In this document: positions 1-12,609 of the stretch, piece by piece
Layout of the letters: every line of letters begins with the position of its first letter
Position numbering within the stretch: position 1 is the first letter of the stretch
Assembly (NCBI GenBank): GCA_963693085.1
Contig: OY856409.1
Coordinates: forward strand, 526,031,303 to 526,095,302
DNA length: 64,000 bases
Source of the DNA: Alisma plantago-aquatica
Lineage: Eukaryota > Streptophyta > Magnoliopsida > Alismatales > Alismataceae
Reading direction: 5' to 3'
Made by a program: the position numbers and the translations under genes
Notes under the pieces: model-generated
The model's database searches: none
What the model saw: the letters and a program-made list of their open reading frames with translations, nothing else
Told to the model about the DNA's origin: nothing

Positions 1-156
1 TCAAACATGGTGTTGTCAATAATGGCTAGAATATTATTCTTTTTTTTTAAGTTAAGCCCTCAAATTTCATTAATCTAGCAAATTTGTCTCAACATAGTTC
101 AACACATAAGCGGGGAAAGAAGAAGAGAAACTAAAATTATCTATACTACGGGCTAG

Positions 157-3100
157 CTAGTGTGTTAAATCATTGGCTTGTCTCCTACAGAACAGAAATG
201 AAATGCTAGGGAAAAACTTAATAGACCGAGCAATGTCCTTCAGAAAGGTGCCCAGGAGATCCCTCTGGTTTGCTGCTCCAGTAATGAGGTTTATGACTGC
301 CTCTGAATCAGATTCCACTATCAGTCTAGCGACATTCATTCCAAATGATTGCTTGACGGCCTGTCTCACTGCCCACGCTTCTGCACACTTGGCCTCCATA
401 AGCGATGGTTTCCTATGGCCTGCTATCCTCAGAACCTTCCCATTACTATCCCACCAAACCATTCCGGCTCCATCATATCCTTGTATGTTTACTGCTGCCT
501 CACAGTTAATCTTGACAGTGCCCTGTGGGGGGGTGACCACCTTAGTGCGGCTAGTTGCCTCGCCTGTGGGACATTGCTGCTTCTAGTTTCCCGGTGTCCT
601 AGAATGAGTTCCAACAACGATCTTTGTGTAGCAGCGTGTGGGAACACCTTATTGCCGAATATCAAATCATTCCTCCATGTCCATATAGCCCACATAGAAG
701 CGATCAACCCTTCAACTTCATCTTCCTCACTTGGCCGCAACAGTTCCAGAATGGCCTCATCGGTGCGGATGCGTTCAACCTGTCGAATGCGTCTTTATAG
801 CTCCACCGGTCCTTCACTCCATAGTTCCCATGCTTGTGTGCATCTGAATAGCATGTGGTTTACGTCTTCCTTTTCCGTGTGGCAGATGTTGCATACACCT
901 GTGTCGTGACAGTGGCGGTCATAGAGTCTACCAAGGGTTGCCATGGCCCCCGTTGCACAATGCCACAGAAAATGTGTTGCCTTAGGAAGCAGCCCCCTTT
1001 GCCATATCATTTTCCATACGCTCTTGCCTTGGTTGCTGGTGTGATCTTCAATGGACGTCACTGGGTGAGCAACCATCCAGTAGGCTGATCTCATCGTATA
1101 GTCTCCGCTCCTACTATGCATCTAGAATATGCTATCCTCTTGGGCCTCCTCTCCCAATGGTATCGCAAGGATCTTGTATGCCACCTCCGTCGTGAACAGA
1201 TTGGAAACACAGTCTTCATCCCACCTTCGAGTCATCGGGTCAATAAGCTGTTGAACATTTTGAACATTTGGAATTGAGATCCCAAGTGTGGATTCCAAGC
1301 TACCCCCCATATTTGGTATCCACCGATCAAACCAGATATTAATAGTTTCACCATCCCCTACTCTCCAACGTACTCCTTCAAGGACCAAGTGTTTTGAGTT
1401 CCATATGCTGTGCCAAGTGAAGCTCGGGTTATGCCCACGTCATGCTTCAAGGATTGACTGAGATGGGAAGTATCTTGCTTTAAGGACTTTGTATACTAGA
1501 GTATCCGTTCTGTGGAAAAGGTGCTACACTTGTTTTGCTAATAAGGCCTGGTTGAAGATGTGAATATTTCTGAAGCCCATGCCTCCTTGAGTTTTTGGCC
1601 TACAGAGGTTTTCCCAACTTATCCATGCTATCTTCTGTTCTACCCCTTTTGCTCCCCACCAGAACCTTGATATTGTGTTGTTAATGGAATCGAGTAGGTA
1701 TGATGGAAGTTGGAAGATACTCATAATGTATGAGGGGATCGCTTGAGCAACTGCCTTAATTAGGACTTCCTTCCCTGCCTTGGATAGTAGCTTTTCTTTC
1801 CGCCCTTGAAGTTTTCTCCATACTCATTCTTGGACATAGGCAAAGACTTATTTTTTTGATCTCCCGACCGTCGTTGGAAGTCCTAGATATTTTCTTTGTC
1901 TGTCTACCTCTTTGACTTGCAACATCTTGACTATTTCCTCCTTCCTTTCCCGACTGACCCCTTTGCTAAAATCCACCTCAGTTTTAGATAAGTTGATTTT
2001 CTGTCCGGATGCCCGTTCATATTGGCTGATGATGTCAGCTACTTTCAGGCATTCTTCTTTGGTTGCTCTTACAAAGAGGATAGAGTCATCTGCAAAGAAA
2101 AGGTGAGAAATGTGTGGGCCTTGTCTACTCACCCGTGCTCCATGGATATAGTTATGTTTTGATGCAAAAAGAAGAGAAGTAGAAAAAGCTTCAACGCATA
2201 GGATAAAGAGGTATGGTGAAAGAGGATCTCCCTATCTTAGCCCTCGGGAAGGTTGAGTCTTCTTGGTGCGGTCACCGTTGATAGTAAAAGATTGAGTTAC
2301 AGTTGACATACAGTCTAGAGTCTTCGTCCTCCACTTCTCTCTGAAGCTAAGCTTTTCCTGAATGTAATCAACGAACCCCCATTCCACTCCATCATAAGCC
2401 TTTGACATTTCAAGTTTCAGTGCAATTTGTCCTTTCCTGCTTCCTTTACTTCCCTTCATTGAGTGGAATAATTCATATGCAATGAGCGCATTATTAGTGA
2501 TAAGTCTACCTGGTATGAACGCACTCTGCTTCTGAGACACAATCTTATCCATAAGAGGTCTAAGCCTATTTGTAATGACTTTGGCCGCTATTTTGTAGAT
2601 AACATTGCACAGGCTAATAGGTTTGAATTCACCAATCTCTGTCAGTTTTTTCACTTTGGGGATCATCACCACCAGCGTAGAATTCAGCTCTACAATGCTT
2701 ATGTCAGATTTCCACCATCCCTTGGTGTATGAGGATACATCCTCCCGCACTATGTGCTAGTACTTCTGGAAAAAGATCGCCTTCATACGGTCCAGACCAG
2801 GTGCTTTGTTGGGATGCATACTGCTGATCGCTGCCCGAATTTCTTCTGAAGAAATATCTTTTTCTAGATTTTCTTTTTCGTCCTCCCTAACCATGGCCTT
2901 GATCCCCTGTGTTGCCTCTTCCCACCCTGATGGATTGGATGTTTTAAATAATTTCTGGAAAAAATCAATAATGGTCTTCTCAATGTCTTCTTCCTTGTCT
3001 ACCCACCTCCCCTCTGCATTTCTCAGTCCTTCTATCCTATTCCTTTTCCTTATCTGTGAGGCTTTGTGATGAAAATATGTTGTGTTTCTATCACTAGACC

Positions 3101-4136
3101 TCATCTCATTTATCTAGGCCCTTGCATGCCAGAAGGCTTCATCTTTTCTGTGGCATGTCTGTAGTTTTGAAGCCAAGTGAGTGCATCTATCCAGATTTCT
3201 ACTATTAGGTGGTAGTGACTGAACCTCTCCCAGTTGAGCTTCCAGTTCTTTAATTCACCTTTTCATTTCCTGAATTTTTCGTTGGCCCAGGTCTTTAGTT
3301 TCCCACCATATATCGTCATTTTTTCCTCCAACCATGAGGTTTGTCGCTCTTCCCACACTGTCTTCACAATATGTTCGTACTCCTCCTCTTCGACCCACAT
3401 AGGTTCGATAAAGAAATAACTTTGTCTCCTTCTCCTATCCTTCATCCTATGCTCAGTATGTATAATGAAGGGCACATGGTCTGACTCGTATCTCGTAAGA
3501 TGTATGACTCTGGCCGTATGGAAACATGATAACCAACCTGGGTAGGCAAGAGCTCTATCAAGTCTTTCCTAGACAAGGGTCTCTGGTGACAATCCTCTCC
3601 GCCACGTGAAGATGTTACAACTAAAACCCAGGTCCGTTAGATCACAGTCATCTATCACATCTCTGAAGTCTTGAATGTATCTCGTCGACTTTGGTGGTCC
3701 CCCTTGCTTCTCAGAATTTGAGGTGATTTCATTAAAGTCCCCAAAGAACACAGTAGGTAAAACTGACCCAGCTTTCAGTTCCCTCATAAGATTCCACGTC
3801 TTGGATTTCTGTTGTTGGTCTGCCCATCCATGAATACCCACCGCTTGCCAAATATTAGTTGTGCCTTCAGCAGTCACTTCACAACTGCAGTGATGCTGTG
3901 AATAAGATACAACATTGAGGTCTACATCTTTCCACCATAAACCAATGCCACCAGCTCTTCCCTCGCTTGCAATACAGATTCCCTGATTAAAGCCACATTT
4001 TTTTTACAATTTCTAAGTCAGCACTAGCAATCATAGTCTCCATGAGAAAGACTATGTTCGGGCTCTCCCTCCAGCACCACGACCGAAGGGCATTCAATGT
4101 GTCAGGGCGGCCCAGACCCTGACAATTCCTACTCAT
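157..4136 (-). pseudogene. LINE-A ORF2: endonuclease, reverse transcriptase, zf-RVT, RNase H (broken)
   Basis: The frame opens at an ATG at 4136 with the start of a plant L1 endonuclease (NCQGLGRPDTL). A run of eight T (3998-4005) causes a frameshift; the endonuclease resumes from about 3995 and shows GDFNEI near 3740. RT motifs are recognisable: ALKLEMSKAYDGVEW (motif A, Glu where Asp is usual), GLR-stop-GDPLSP (motif B) and FFADD (motif C, near 2090). The zf-RVT region (KATHFLWHCATG) lies near 980. A C-terminal RNase H-like domain at 157-540 keeps EAKCAEAWAV and ESDSEAV, but has Glu at the usual first Asp (INCEAA). At least ten in-frame stops occur, and the frame changes near 3.2 kb and 0.6 kb. 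The element is dead. Confidence 0.9.
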
Positions 4137-4141
4137 GATTT

Positions 4142-5767
4142 TCATTGATGTTCACAGGGCTGGTCCAACCCAGCCTCCGCTACTTCAACTGAACCAATTC
4201 CATGTTGTCGTTCAACTCCCCCTACTGTCTGTGCCTTTTTCCCCAGTTCCTCTCTTGGGTTCTGGTCATCCAGTTCCATATCACATAGCTCAGATTGCCT
4301 TCCTCTTTTCCCTGTCATCGAGACCCATTCGACCTCAAACTCCGTCACTCCCAGCCTTTGTGCATGACTCATCTTATACACCCATGGCGGTTCTTTCTTT
4401 TTCTTCATATCTTCCTTAGCTTTCCTCATCGATTTCCTCCTATCTTCTTTTTCCTTTTGGCCTCGTGTTCTGACTACTTCTTTGATCGGTCTCTTCTGCT
4501 TGAAGTTGATGTCTTTCTGTTCTCTTTGCTCATTAGCTTGCGTAGGATGTTGCTCTCTTTCTCCTATCTCCTCACCTGCTTCCTCACCACCGTTATGATT
4601 TTGTTGAAATCTGCATCTTATTTTTAGAAGGTCATTTTTTGAATGTTTGATCTTCCCTACCTGTTCGACTGATCTCTCTCTCCCTGTGTCTTCGTGTGCT
4701 ATCCTTTCCTGCTCGCCCACGTCGCCCAACCTTCTTTTATCCACCTCCCCTTCTCGGTGATTGTATTGGTTACCTGATGTTTCTGGAAACAACTCACGTA
4801 GGTCATAGTCAGAGTCGTTGCTCCCTCCATGAGGGTTGGTTCGGGAGTGGAGCCTGTCTTGAGCCCCCCTTTGATGTTCCTCACCTCTGCTGTCCCTCCT
4901 GCCCTCCTTCTCAATGGCCGAGCTCCCACTGTATGACTGGGATGTGTTTTTAGTATGATTCAGCTTTGGCTTGTTGATGAAAAGGATGTCTTGTTTCTTC
5001 CCGACATTACCATGGATCTCCTCGTGAAGAGAGACCCTCGGCTTCCTTGGCGATGCCTTCAGCCAGGCTCCCCACTGCCGAGCCTGTTCGTCATTCTCGT
5101 CTCAGGCGCCGCAGTCCTTGTCGACGTGGCCAAGTCGCCCACAACAATGACAGAAGTTTGCCAATCTTTCATACTTTAACTCCAGATTCATAATTTTCTT
5201 CTGGCTATTTTGGATTCGGATCACCCTCTTCAAAGGTTTAGTGATGTCTAGACGGATGCGGACTCTCGCAGAGGAGTCCCATCCCAACTCGTCAACATCC
5301 AGATCTAGCACTTCTCTGATCCTGCTTTCTATCTCCTCGATGGCTTTCTTTGAGTGGAACCCTAGCGGCATCGCATAAATCTGCACCCAAAAGGGGCTGT
5401 GTGTGATCCTTATCTCGCTCGGTTGCTCGTCATCTTCAATTTCCTTGAAAAGAAGGAGCTTGTTGTCAAAGTTCCATGGTGCCCCGTCCACGACCTTCTG
5501 TTTGTCCCTGCAATCTAAGAAGTGAATTATAAAGATGTCTCCGTCCAACTACTTGAACACCACCTTGTTAGTCAGTCCCCAAGCCTATGTAAGCGTCCTT
5601 TTCATTGCCCAGAAATTGCTTGCCCTATCCGATAGTACACGTGCTACTAGCGCCAGCCTTTTGTGCCCTGCTTCTCCATCTTCCATCAGACCCTAGATCT
5701 CTACTGGCTCCTCTTCCTCTGTTGTCAACTGCAACCTAGCGTAGTGTTCTGCTAGCTCTTCCGCCAT
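4142..5767 (-). pseudogene. LINE-A ORF1: RNA-binding protein with DUF4283-like domain and CCHC knuckle (broken)
   Basis: One frame runs from an ATG at 5767 to a stop at 4142 and is interrupted by four stops: three TAG between about 5550 and 5700, and a TGA near 5102. The N-terminal half resembles the DUF4283 domain of plant LINE ORF1 (LDGDIFIIHFLDCRD, then a hydrophobic stretch ending KRVIRI). It is followed by a zinc knuckle of perfect C-x2-C-x4-H-x4-C spacing (CHCCGRLGHVDKDC). The C-terminal half is a charged, low-complexity tail rich in Glu, Arg and Lys. By family knowledge such proteins bind the LINE RNA as a nucleic-acid chaperone. The stops make this copy non-functional. Confidence 0.85.
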
Positions 5768-5893
5768 GACGGTGCCAGCACCAAGACGATCGCCCCGTTC
5801 CTTGGACCTGCAAGAGAGAGATATTGTGCGGTAGAAAGGTGTCCCACTTCGCGAAACCCTAATCGCCGGAGCGCTCAGGCGTGGTCGCGGGTT

Positions 5894-7090
5894 TAATTAT
5901 CTAAGACATCACACATTTTACTTACTTTTAGAAAATTGTCCAATATTCCATAATTCTTTTATTCAACAATTTATAAAAGTAATTATCCTTCATTTATGAA
6001 CAAAAATTCTCTTTTCTAGTGTATTTCATATAATTCTATATTTAAAATATCCATTGTGAATCACCTTTAGAAATTTCTTTATTATTGAATTTTCCTCACT
6101 TTCTTTGTGCAAAATCTATTAATCATTTATTTAAAATGAATTACACAAAATCCATTCCATGTGGAGTATTTTCATTTTTAATTTATAAGTTTCAAACAAG
6201 ACACTTACAAAATCATCTTTTTAATGTGTCCTTCATATTATACTATTTACAAATAAAAATATTAAATTTTGGAAAAAATAGGTTATAGCAGAAGACAACC
6301 AACTAGCCATTCTTCCATCAAAGAATAAATAAAATGTAAATTCCTAAGGACTCAAGAAACAAAGAGACTCATACAAAATAAATGATTAGTGAATCGAAAT
6401 GGAAAAAAGACTACATGGTTATTCAAGGGCATTAATATTTTACGTGGTTCAAGATATTTTTCCCAAAGCAATTAAGGCAAAGCTTTGTTTAGTGACAACG
6501 GGACTTCACAGAGATGCCATTTAAAGACAAAAAAAATTAAAATATTCTACTTATAAAAAATCAAATTGAACTTAGTATTTTGTTTTCAACGAACCCTACA
6601 TGACCTTAAATAGATCCCTCTTAGCTTAGAAGTGCACAAGGTGAAAATAAAAGAGATTGAGAAGTTTTAAAATACGCAAAGCAATGGCTGAAATGCATGT
6701 CATAAATACATTGTTATATCCTACTGAAAACGGCGTATGGTTGTATTTGCCCTTCAAGGAAGTGTGTGTACAAGATGGCCACACGAGCTTTGACAAAAGA
6801 ATAACATCTTCACGTAGGAAAGTATTCAATAATTATTCGCAAATGTTCTGCCAGAGATATCTGGATTCGTGATAGCGTCTAGTTACACATGATAGAGTAT
6901 TGCATTTTTAGCAGTGACAACCCACTTTTCTTATAGTTATAGAGAATGATCCTTATGCACCATACCTCACCTAATTTTCAGCGGATCATTATCAGCCACA
7001 TGTGAAAATGATTGGCATAAGATAATTGTATGATTATCTTTTGGTAAGTGATCATAATCATGTTAATGTCACACTAAAAAAAGGTATTCT
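5894..7090. other. AT-rich non-coding spacer
   Basis: AT-rich sequence with no reading frame of recognisable content and no clear repeat shared with the rest of the window. Short frames at 6085-6288 and 6626-6872 have biased, low-complexity translations typical of chance ORFs in AT-rich plant DNA. Nothing else is seen. Confidence 0.6.
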
Positions 7091-7323
7091 GGCAGCGGTG
7101 CCTGTCCTGGGCTGTTATCTAGCCTCACTCTTAACGATCTCCAGCCAGCTGTCAACGTGACGCCCTGCCGCCGGGTGAAGCTGTGAGCTATGGCTGTCTC
7201 ACAACCTGAATTGTTAAATTGGAGGCTGTCTGCGGGATACGATCAATTGATCGATAAGCTTCTCAGGTGAATGGGTATTTCCCAGTTCTTCACTAACACG
7301 GCAATTCAACCGAGGCTCACTCG

Positions 7324-7566
7324 TTAACAGGAGCTCCGCGAATAGCAATATGAGTCGGCAGCCACGGACACGACGGCCTTGGCCCACACCATGAGCTCCT
7401 CCTTCATCCTCTTCTCGTTCCTCCACAAAGCTGGGTCGATGGGGGTGCGAGGGTCGACAGAAAACCGGCTAGTGGGAAGAAATAGAATAGAGCTGGAGAC
7501 CACACCGTCGGAACTGGCACTCGCTGCCTTACTTGGGAAGAAGCGGGCGCTATTGGGCATATCCAT
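7324..7566 (-). CDS. Small candidate host gene or first exon, function unknown
   Basis: This 80-codon frame begins MDMPNSARFF and lies in a GC-rich island (about 7090-7700) inside AT-rich DNA. A TATA box on the same strand (7643-7650) is about 80 bp upstream of the ATG, a normal distance for a plant promoter and short 5' leader. The protein has a Ser/Ala-rich start, then a basic and acidic segment (DPALWRNEKRMKEELMVWAKAVVS) that looks like an amphipathic helix and is not low-complexity. I do not recognise the family. The last residues (YCYSRSSC) read like intron or decayed sequence, so this may be the first exon of a spliced gene or a truncated gene. It shares no similarity I can see with the retroelements around it. 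Confidence 0.45.
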   Translation of the reverse strand: MDMPNSARFFPSKAASASSDGVVSSSILFLPTSRFSVDPRTPIDPALWRNEKRMKEELMVWAKAVVSVAADSYCYSRSSC

Positions 7567-7642
7567 TGCGCCTTCCTAATCGAGTGTATGTTGCCCTATT
7601 GTTGGTGTATAGCCTCACAGATGCCTCGTCGGTCGGTTCCTG

Positions 7643-7650
7643 TTTTATAG
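7643..7650 (-). promoter_or_regulatory. TATA box of the candidate host gene
   Basis: The minus strand reads CTATAAAA, a canonical plant TATA element, about 77 bp upstream of the ATG at 7566. The flanking sequence is GC-richer than the AT-rich surroundings, so the match is less likely to be chance. Confidence 0.5.
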
Positions 7651-8112
7651 GCAGTCTGGATTGAGAGAGCATAGCCACACGAGGAACATGAGCTTCGGCA
7701 AATGTGGTGAGGGGTGAGCCGCGTGGGATCTCATAAGTGGCATGTATGATTCATATCGTTATTAGGCGACTAGTTTGAGATATCTCATTAGTGCTGTGTC
7801 GCGATACACATGTTTGCTTCATTGATTGTCTCTTCTCCCCAACTACTCCGCGACCAATATTGTCTGGGAAACCTTCAATTATAGCTAGCTACTCATCTGG
7901 CAACCAAGAATGGTCACTAATACTAAATAGATTGCTTGACAAACACACTGTGAATTCACATGAGGGAAGAGAATGCACTATGAGCCACAAAATTGAAGAG
8001 CATGTATACAAAATAAAGGGCAAACTAATATCAATAAGATATCATGTATAAATCCCCGATCACTCCAACCTTAATAATTTTGTGATGCGGTATATCTGCG
8101 TATCAAAATTTC

Positions 8113-8117
8113 CTAAT
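8113..8117. repeat. Target-site duplication CTAAT, left copy, of the solo LTR
   Basis: CTAAT directly precedes the TGTAACATCC start of the solo LTR. The same five bases follow the LTR end at 17551-17555. Confidence 0.7.
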
Positions 8118-8694
8118 TGTAACATCCTAATTTTGAGTAAAATAAGATTAGGGTCTTAATAGAAGTTTATCCATTAATTAAATTCAAATCTTGGATTTCA
8201 ATCCAAATAAATCCAAATTTTCAAATTTGGGACTAGATGCTTCAAATGAACCTTAAGGTGACAAAAAGACCTAATTATAATATTGTTCTATTAATTCAGA
8301 GATAATTGTAGATTATCAATCCATTTATAATTCAATTTCATCAAATATGAGTCCCTACTTCTTTTTAGATAATCCTAGACGATTAAGTTTGTGTTTAACT
8401 TAAGAAGGGAATAATGAACTATTGTGAATTAAAATTAAAATATAACTGGATTTTTCATATTTCTCACACTCGATTTAAGTAAAATAAATCTTTGGTCTCT
8501 TTTAGATGACCCTAGAGCCCTCAAGTGATTGGGAAAGAAAGCCAACGATAAAATCCTAAATAGCATAACTTTAGTACTCAAAATATATCTATCTATGTGT
8601 ATGGGCCTTAATTACCTATCACCGGCCTAGTGTGATGTCATAGACTCTTTCCTAGAGTCTACTACCGCGTTGGATTAGTTTGGTGTTTACGCAT

Positions 8695-8702
8695 CTATAA
8701 AC
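8695..8702 (+). promoter_or_regulatory. TATA box of the solo LTR
   Basis: CTATAAAC lies about 580 bp after the LTR start, in the switch from AT-rich to GC-richer sequence, as expected for the U3/R boundary of a plant LTR. Confidence 0.45.
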
Positions 8703-11169
8703 CCAACCTTTGCTACATGTTATTCCCCCCTACGCCTGAACGACATCCACCAAGTCTGAGGCCTTCTACAATCTGTGAGGAATCTGCCGCCCATTGGCCA
8801 TCACATGTACAAGCAGACCACATCTGATACCTACCTCCTCATTGTCGAGTTCCTCCTCCCATGAACACGTTCATCACCCACGTCGATAGCGTCTTGACCG
8901 TCAACTACATGTTCTCTTGTTTCGTCATCCTCTTACTCGTCATCTGCTACGCCACCGGTTTGGAGCCGCCTTGACATGGAGACCAGTCCGCCGTGATTGG
9001 AGGCCTCAATACGCAGTTCATTGGTCTGATCATCAACCTGGCTAAATTGGAAAAGAAGGAGAAGGAAAGACGCCATGGCAGAGGAAGCATGTTGTCTTGG
9101 GTTTTTCTTGACCCTTGCTTCTTGAGGCACAATGATGAATTTGTTAAGGTGAAGGAGACTAGAATGAAGCCAAAGGGAGGCTTTCCTCGTAGTCCCCTGT
9201 TGTGAGTGGCGAGCTCCACTTGCTGGAGGTGTCGGAAGTGGAAACTATGTGTTGGTCTTGTGAGTCAAGAATCATCAATCCCTACTCCCTTAGTCACAAA
9301 ATAGGTATTTCTTGCAGCAAGGAGTCCAAGATGGAGTCGGTTCAAGCTTTTACCTCACGGCCTCACGGCCAGGATGGTGCTGCCCCACATTGGTGTTCGC
9401 CCTATGGCGACACTCTATTTCCATGGTAAAATAGGGGCATCACGCCCCCGTGTTGCGATCATGCGTGAAAAGGGGAGGGTGGGTCAGGCTCCTCCTTGTT
9501 GGACCACTGATCATGAGGTCCAATCTGCCTAAAATGAATAGTAAATCAAGGTAATAAGAATGTCCATATTTTAATTTATTAAGATACTTAGAAATTCATG
9601 GAAATTGATCTGTGGTCAGAATAGGGTGTATGAGGGCTCACTGGAAAGATTCAGATATGAAGAACATCTTGAAGGAGATTTTTGACTCTGAAAAGATCTA
9701 GATAAGGTAATTTTATTTTAGGAAAAGTTTGATACGTTGATTATGTGTATATATGTTGATACCTTATTAAATTAATACTATAGGTGTGATCCTTATCATT
9801 GAACTTCAAGGAATTGTTACACCACAAGTTTAATAGGATTTAGACCTAACCATAGGAATCTAAGATGAAGATTTTATTCTCTCTGACCCAAGTAAGTGGT
9901 TCATACCCATGAGTATGTATGTTTATTAAACCTAGTACATTTACATGCTTCTTATGTAATGTCCAATATTCTATGTTAAGATATGCAAGCAAGATTTTAT
10001 GTACTTTATGATCATGCAATTTCATATGATGGAAGTTATGTGTCATGGAATTATTAAAGTTCATGAATTAAGTTCATAGAAAAATAAAATAATATATTTC
10101 TATCATATTCCTTAGAAATGTTTCATATGGATGATCAGGACTACACGATAATAAATGCAAGTAAGACTGCCATACTTTGATAGTTATGTGATATGAACAT
10201 GTATTAAGATTTTAAGTACAAACATGCTATAGAATTTCTCATATTTATAAATATAACCATGTGTTGAGATTCCAAGTAGAAACATGCTTTTAAGATTTCT
10301 TATATGTGTAGAGATATAAGAACTAATAAGTTATTTAAATTCCATAGAATTATTAATATCTAATAGTTAAGTACAATGTAAGAATATGATTTTTGAACAT
10401 ATTAAGAAATGGTCCAATTTACAAGGTAAAGGTACTATTGGGATTAGAATATATTGTAACTTGGATTTATGATGATATTATAACATTATGATGCATTAAG
10501 TTATGATTAAGTTACAGGATGAGATTTTACAATATTCTCATTTTCAGATTTAAGATTTAAGCTCTTATGAATGCATTAAGATCAGACTTAACGAGATTTT
10601 ATAGAGATTGAGTCACCTTGTCAGAAATCACACTTTTAGATATTTGATACTTAAGTTACTCTCATATACTTGGTGTTCCTATATTAGTTCAGAGTCTTTA
10701 AACCCACTTTTCATACATCTAGTATCAAAAGTTAATTAAGTCATCCTATCAAATTTAATGTGTTCGATTAAGGCTTATCTAGAAAATAAGAATATCAGGT
10801 TTAGATTCAGGCCTAGGTTACTCATTATGTGGGTATCCAAATGTTGAACAAAGATACATGATAAAGGTCTTAGGCCCAATCTCAATTATGTAGTAATTGA
10901 GATTCATATTTAGATGTAGATCCCATTTAGAATTTAAGAGCAAAGATTCATATTTAGATTTTAGTACATATTAAGTACTCAATATTCAGTTTTAGGTAAG
11001 TCTAGATTTAGAATTTAGTAAGCTTAGATTTGAGATAATTAATTTAGAATCTTCACTTAATACATTATATTATAAGTCCTCATTCAGAGAGTCCCAGGAA
11101 GATTTAGAGGCATCTATTTCCAATTCAGAGTAGTATTCACTCTATTTTAGAGGTACTTCTATACCAATT

Positions 11170-11182
11170 GAGAGTGTGTTGC
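11170..11182. repeat. LINE-B target-site duplication, left copy
   Basis: GAGAGTGTGTTGC, identical to 16750-16762. The target lay inside a short tandem repeat of the host LTR. Confidence 0.9.
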
Positions 11183-12609
11183 CGTTGTCGTAAGCGAGAA
11201 GACGACTGGGAAGGCGCCAACAGCCAGCCGGTCGTCTCCTCTAGATCGAAAAAAGTGGATTGTGATTGACAAGAGTGTGATTCCTACTGATGAATCTACT
11301 TCACTCGCTGTTGCCTCTTTCACTAGTGCATCTACAGTCAATGCTCCGCTACAGTGGGAAGATTTGAAGCCAATCTCTTCTAGGGGTGCATAGATCTGCA
11401 CTGGGTCGATGTCTCTACTGTTGATGGAAAGATCATCTACCCAAGTAAAGAATCGGAAGAGAATGCTATTAGATGGGGTAAATGTCTTCTTGGTTATATT
11501 CTTGACTTCTGGCCGAATATTCACCTTATGTCTAACCACTTCTTCAACGCCTGGGGTACTCGCGGGCGCTTTGAAGTATTTGATAGAGGAGACGACTTCT
11601 TTCTGGTCCGGTTTGATAATGTCGATGACCTAAATGGAGTTCTTAATGGCGACTGGTATGTCCTTGGTAGACCGGTCATCCTTAAGAAATGGAGCCATGA
11701 AGATCAACAACTTAGATCGATTCTTACTGAGGTTCCTGTTTGGGTTGATATCATTAATCTTCCCATGGAGTTATGGGATTCGAGAACATCAATAGGATTG
11801 GGTCCTTCCTGGGTCATCCTGTTAAGATGGACGAAGCCTCTCTAAACATGAAGCGTCTGGATGTGTCTAGGGTACAGGTTCTTATGGATAGAGAGGCTGT
11901 CTACTCGAAGAGCTTGACTTTGAGGAGCGATAAGGGGACTGAGCATACTATTCTTCTAGCATATGAATGGATTCCACACAGGTGCTGCTTCTGTGGTTTT
12001 CTAGGACACATTGACTATCATAACACCAACACTAAGAAGAAACTGAGTTCTAAAGTCATAGTGAATCCAAAGAAAGTTTGGGAAATCAAAAAAACGAAGG
12101 CAGCTCCTCTGTTTGAAGTTATTCCTGCTACAACACTGGTGGAAAACTTTGACTTCTTCATTGAAGAAATTACTGATGAAGCTGAGATACAACGGGCCAA
12201 AGTGGCTGGACATTCCCAAGGACTTGCTGTGGAAGATATCCTCCTTTCTATTGTTGTTAATGCTGGTCTTGAGGCGGCTAGTTTTTCTTCTGTTAGTGAA
12301 GGGGGTTCTGTTCCAACAACCCCAAGTGTCATACATACTTTTGACATGGCTTCCCCTGATAGTTCCATCATTGTCAAAGTGCATATCGATCCAAGTGATA
12401 GGAGAAGAAATATTTTCCCTCTTGAATTTCAATCAAATCAATACTTGCGAATTCAATATAACCCTGCAGGTTCCGAGCTATGTCCTACTCTTGTTCAAGT
12501 TGAAGAAATTCACATCAATTCTAGCGAAGCTGAGGCTGCCAGCATAACAGCCCATGTTGATAAACGATTCCCCCCCTTTCTATCTCTTCCTGGAACGTTC
12601 GTGGTATAA
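11183..12609 (+). pseudogene. LINE-B ORF1: DUF4283 domain and CCHC-type knuckle (truncated, frameshifted)
   Basis: The coding sequence enters at the truncated 5' end without an ATG. It runs open to a TAG near 11390, then changes frame. The DUF4283 core follows (RWGKCLLGYILDFWP upstream of MSNHFFNAWGTRGRFEVF, then LVRFDNVDDLNGVLNGDWY). A one-base shift near 11770 moves the frame to the segment with the knuckle CCFCGFLGHIDYHN, whose fourth ligand Cys is missing. The tail is acidic and Ser-rich and ends at 12609. The end overlaps the ORF2 endonuclease start (12582) in a different frame. By family this would be the RNA-binding chaperone of the LINE. The copy is broken. Confidence 0.85.

Larger units (their letters stand above)
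40..5893 (-). mobile_element. LINE-A, L1-type non-LTR retrotransposon, near full length, inactive
   Basis: A complete plant L1 layout is read on the minus strand. A GC-rich leader runs from about 5893 to the ORF1 start at 5767. ORF1 ends at 4142 and ORF2 starts at 4136, then runs to about 157. A short 3' region ends in nine T on the plus strand (40-48), the poly(A) tail of the minus-strand copy. Both ORFs are broken by in-frame stops and a few frameshifts. I could not find a convincing target-site duplication, so the 5' boundary is set where GC-rich sequence gives way to AT-rich sequence. The domain order (DUF4283-like and CCHC protein, then endonuclease, reverse transcriptase, zf-RVT and RNase H) is that of plant L1 LINEs. 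Confidence 0.9.

Noticed and set aside
40..5900. Target-site duplication for LINE-A
   Set aside because: I compared sequence left of the T run with that beyond 5880 and found only short chance matches, so no TSD is claimed.
8933..9429. Several overlapping frames of 65-90 codons in a GC-richer patch
   Set aside because: They fall in the transcribed part of the solo LTR (TATA at 8695). Frames on both strands overlap and none shows a recognisable domain.
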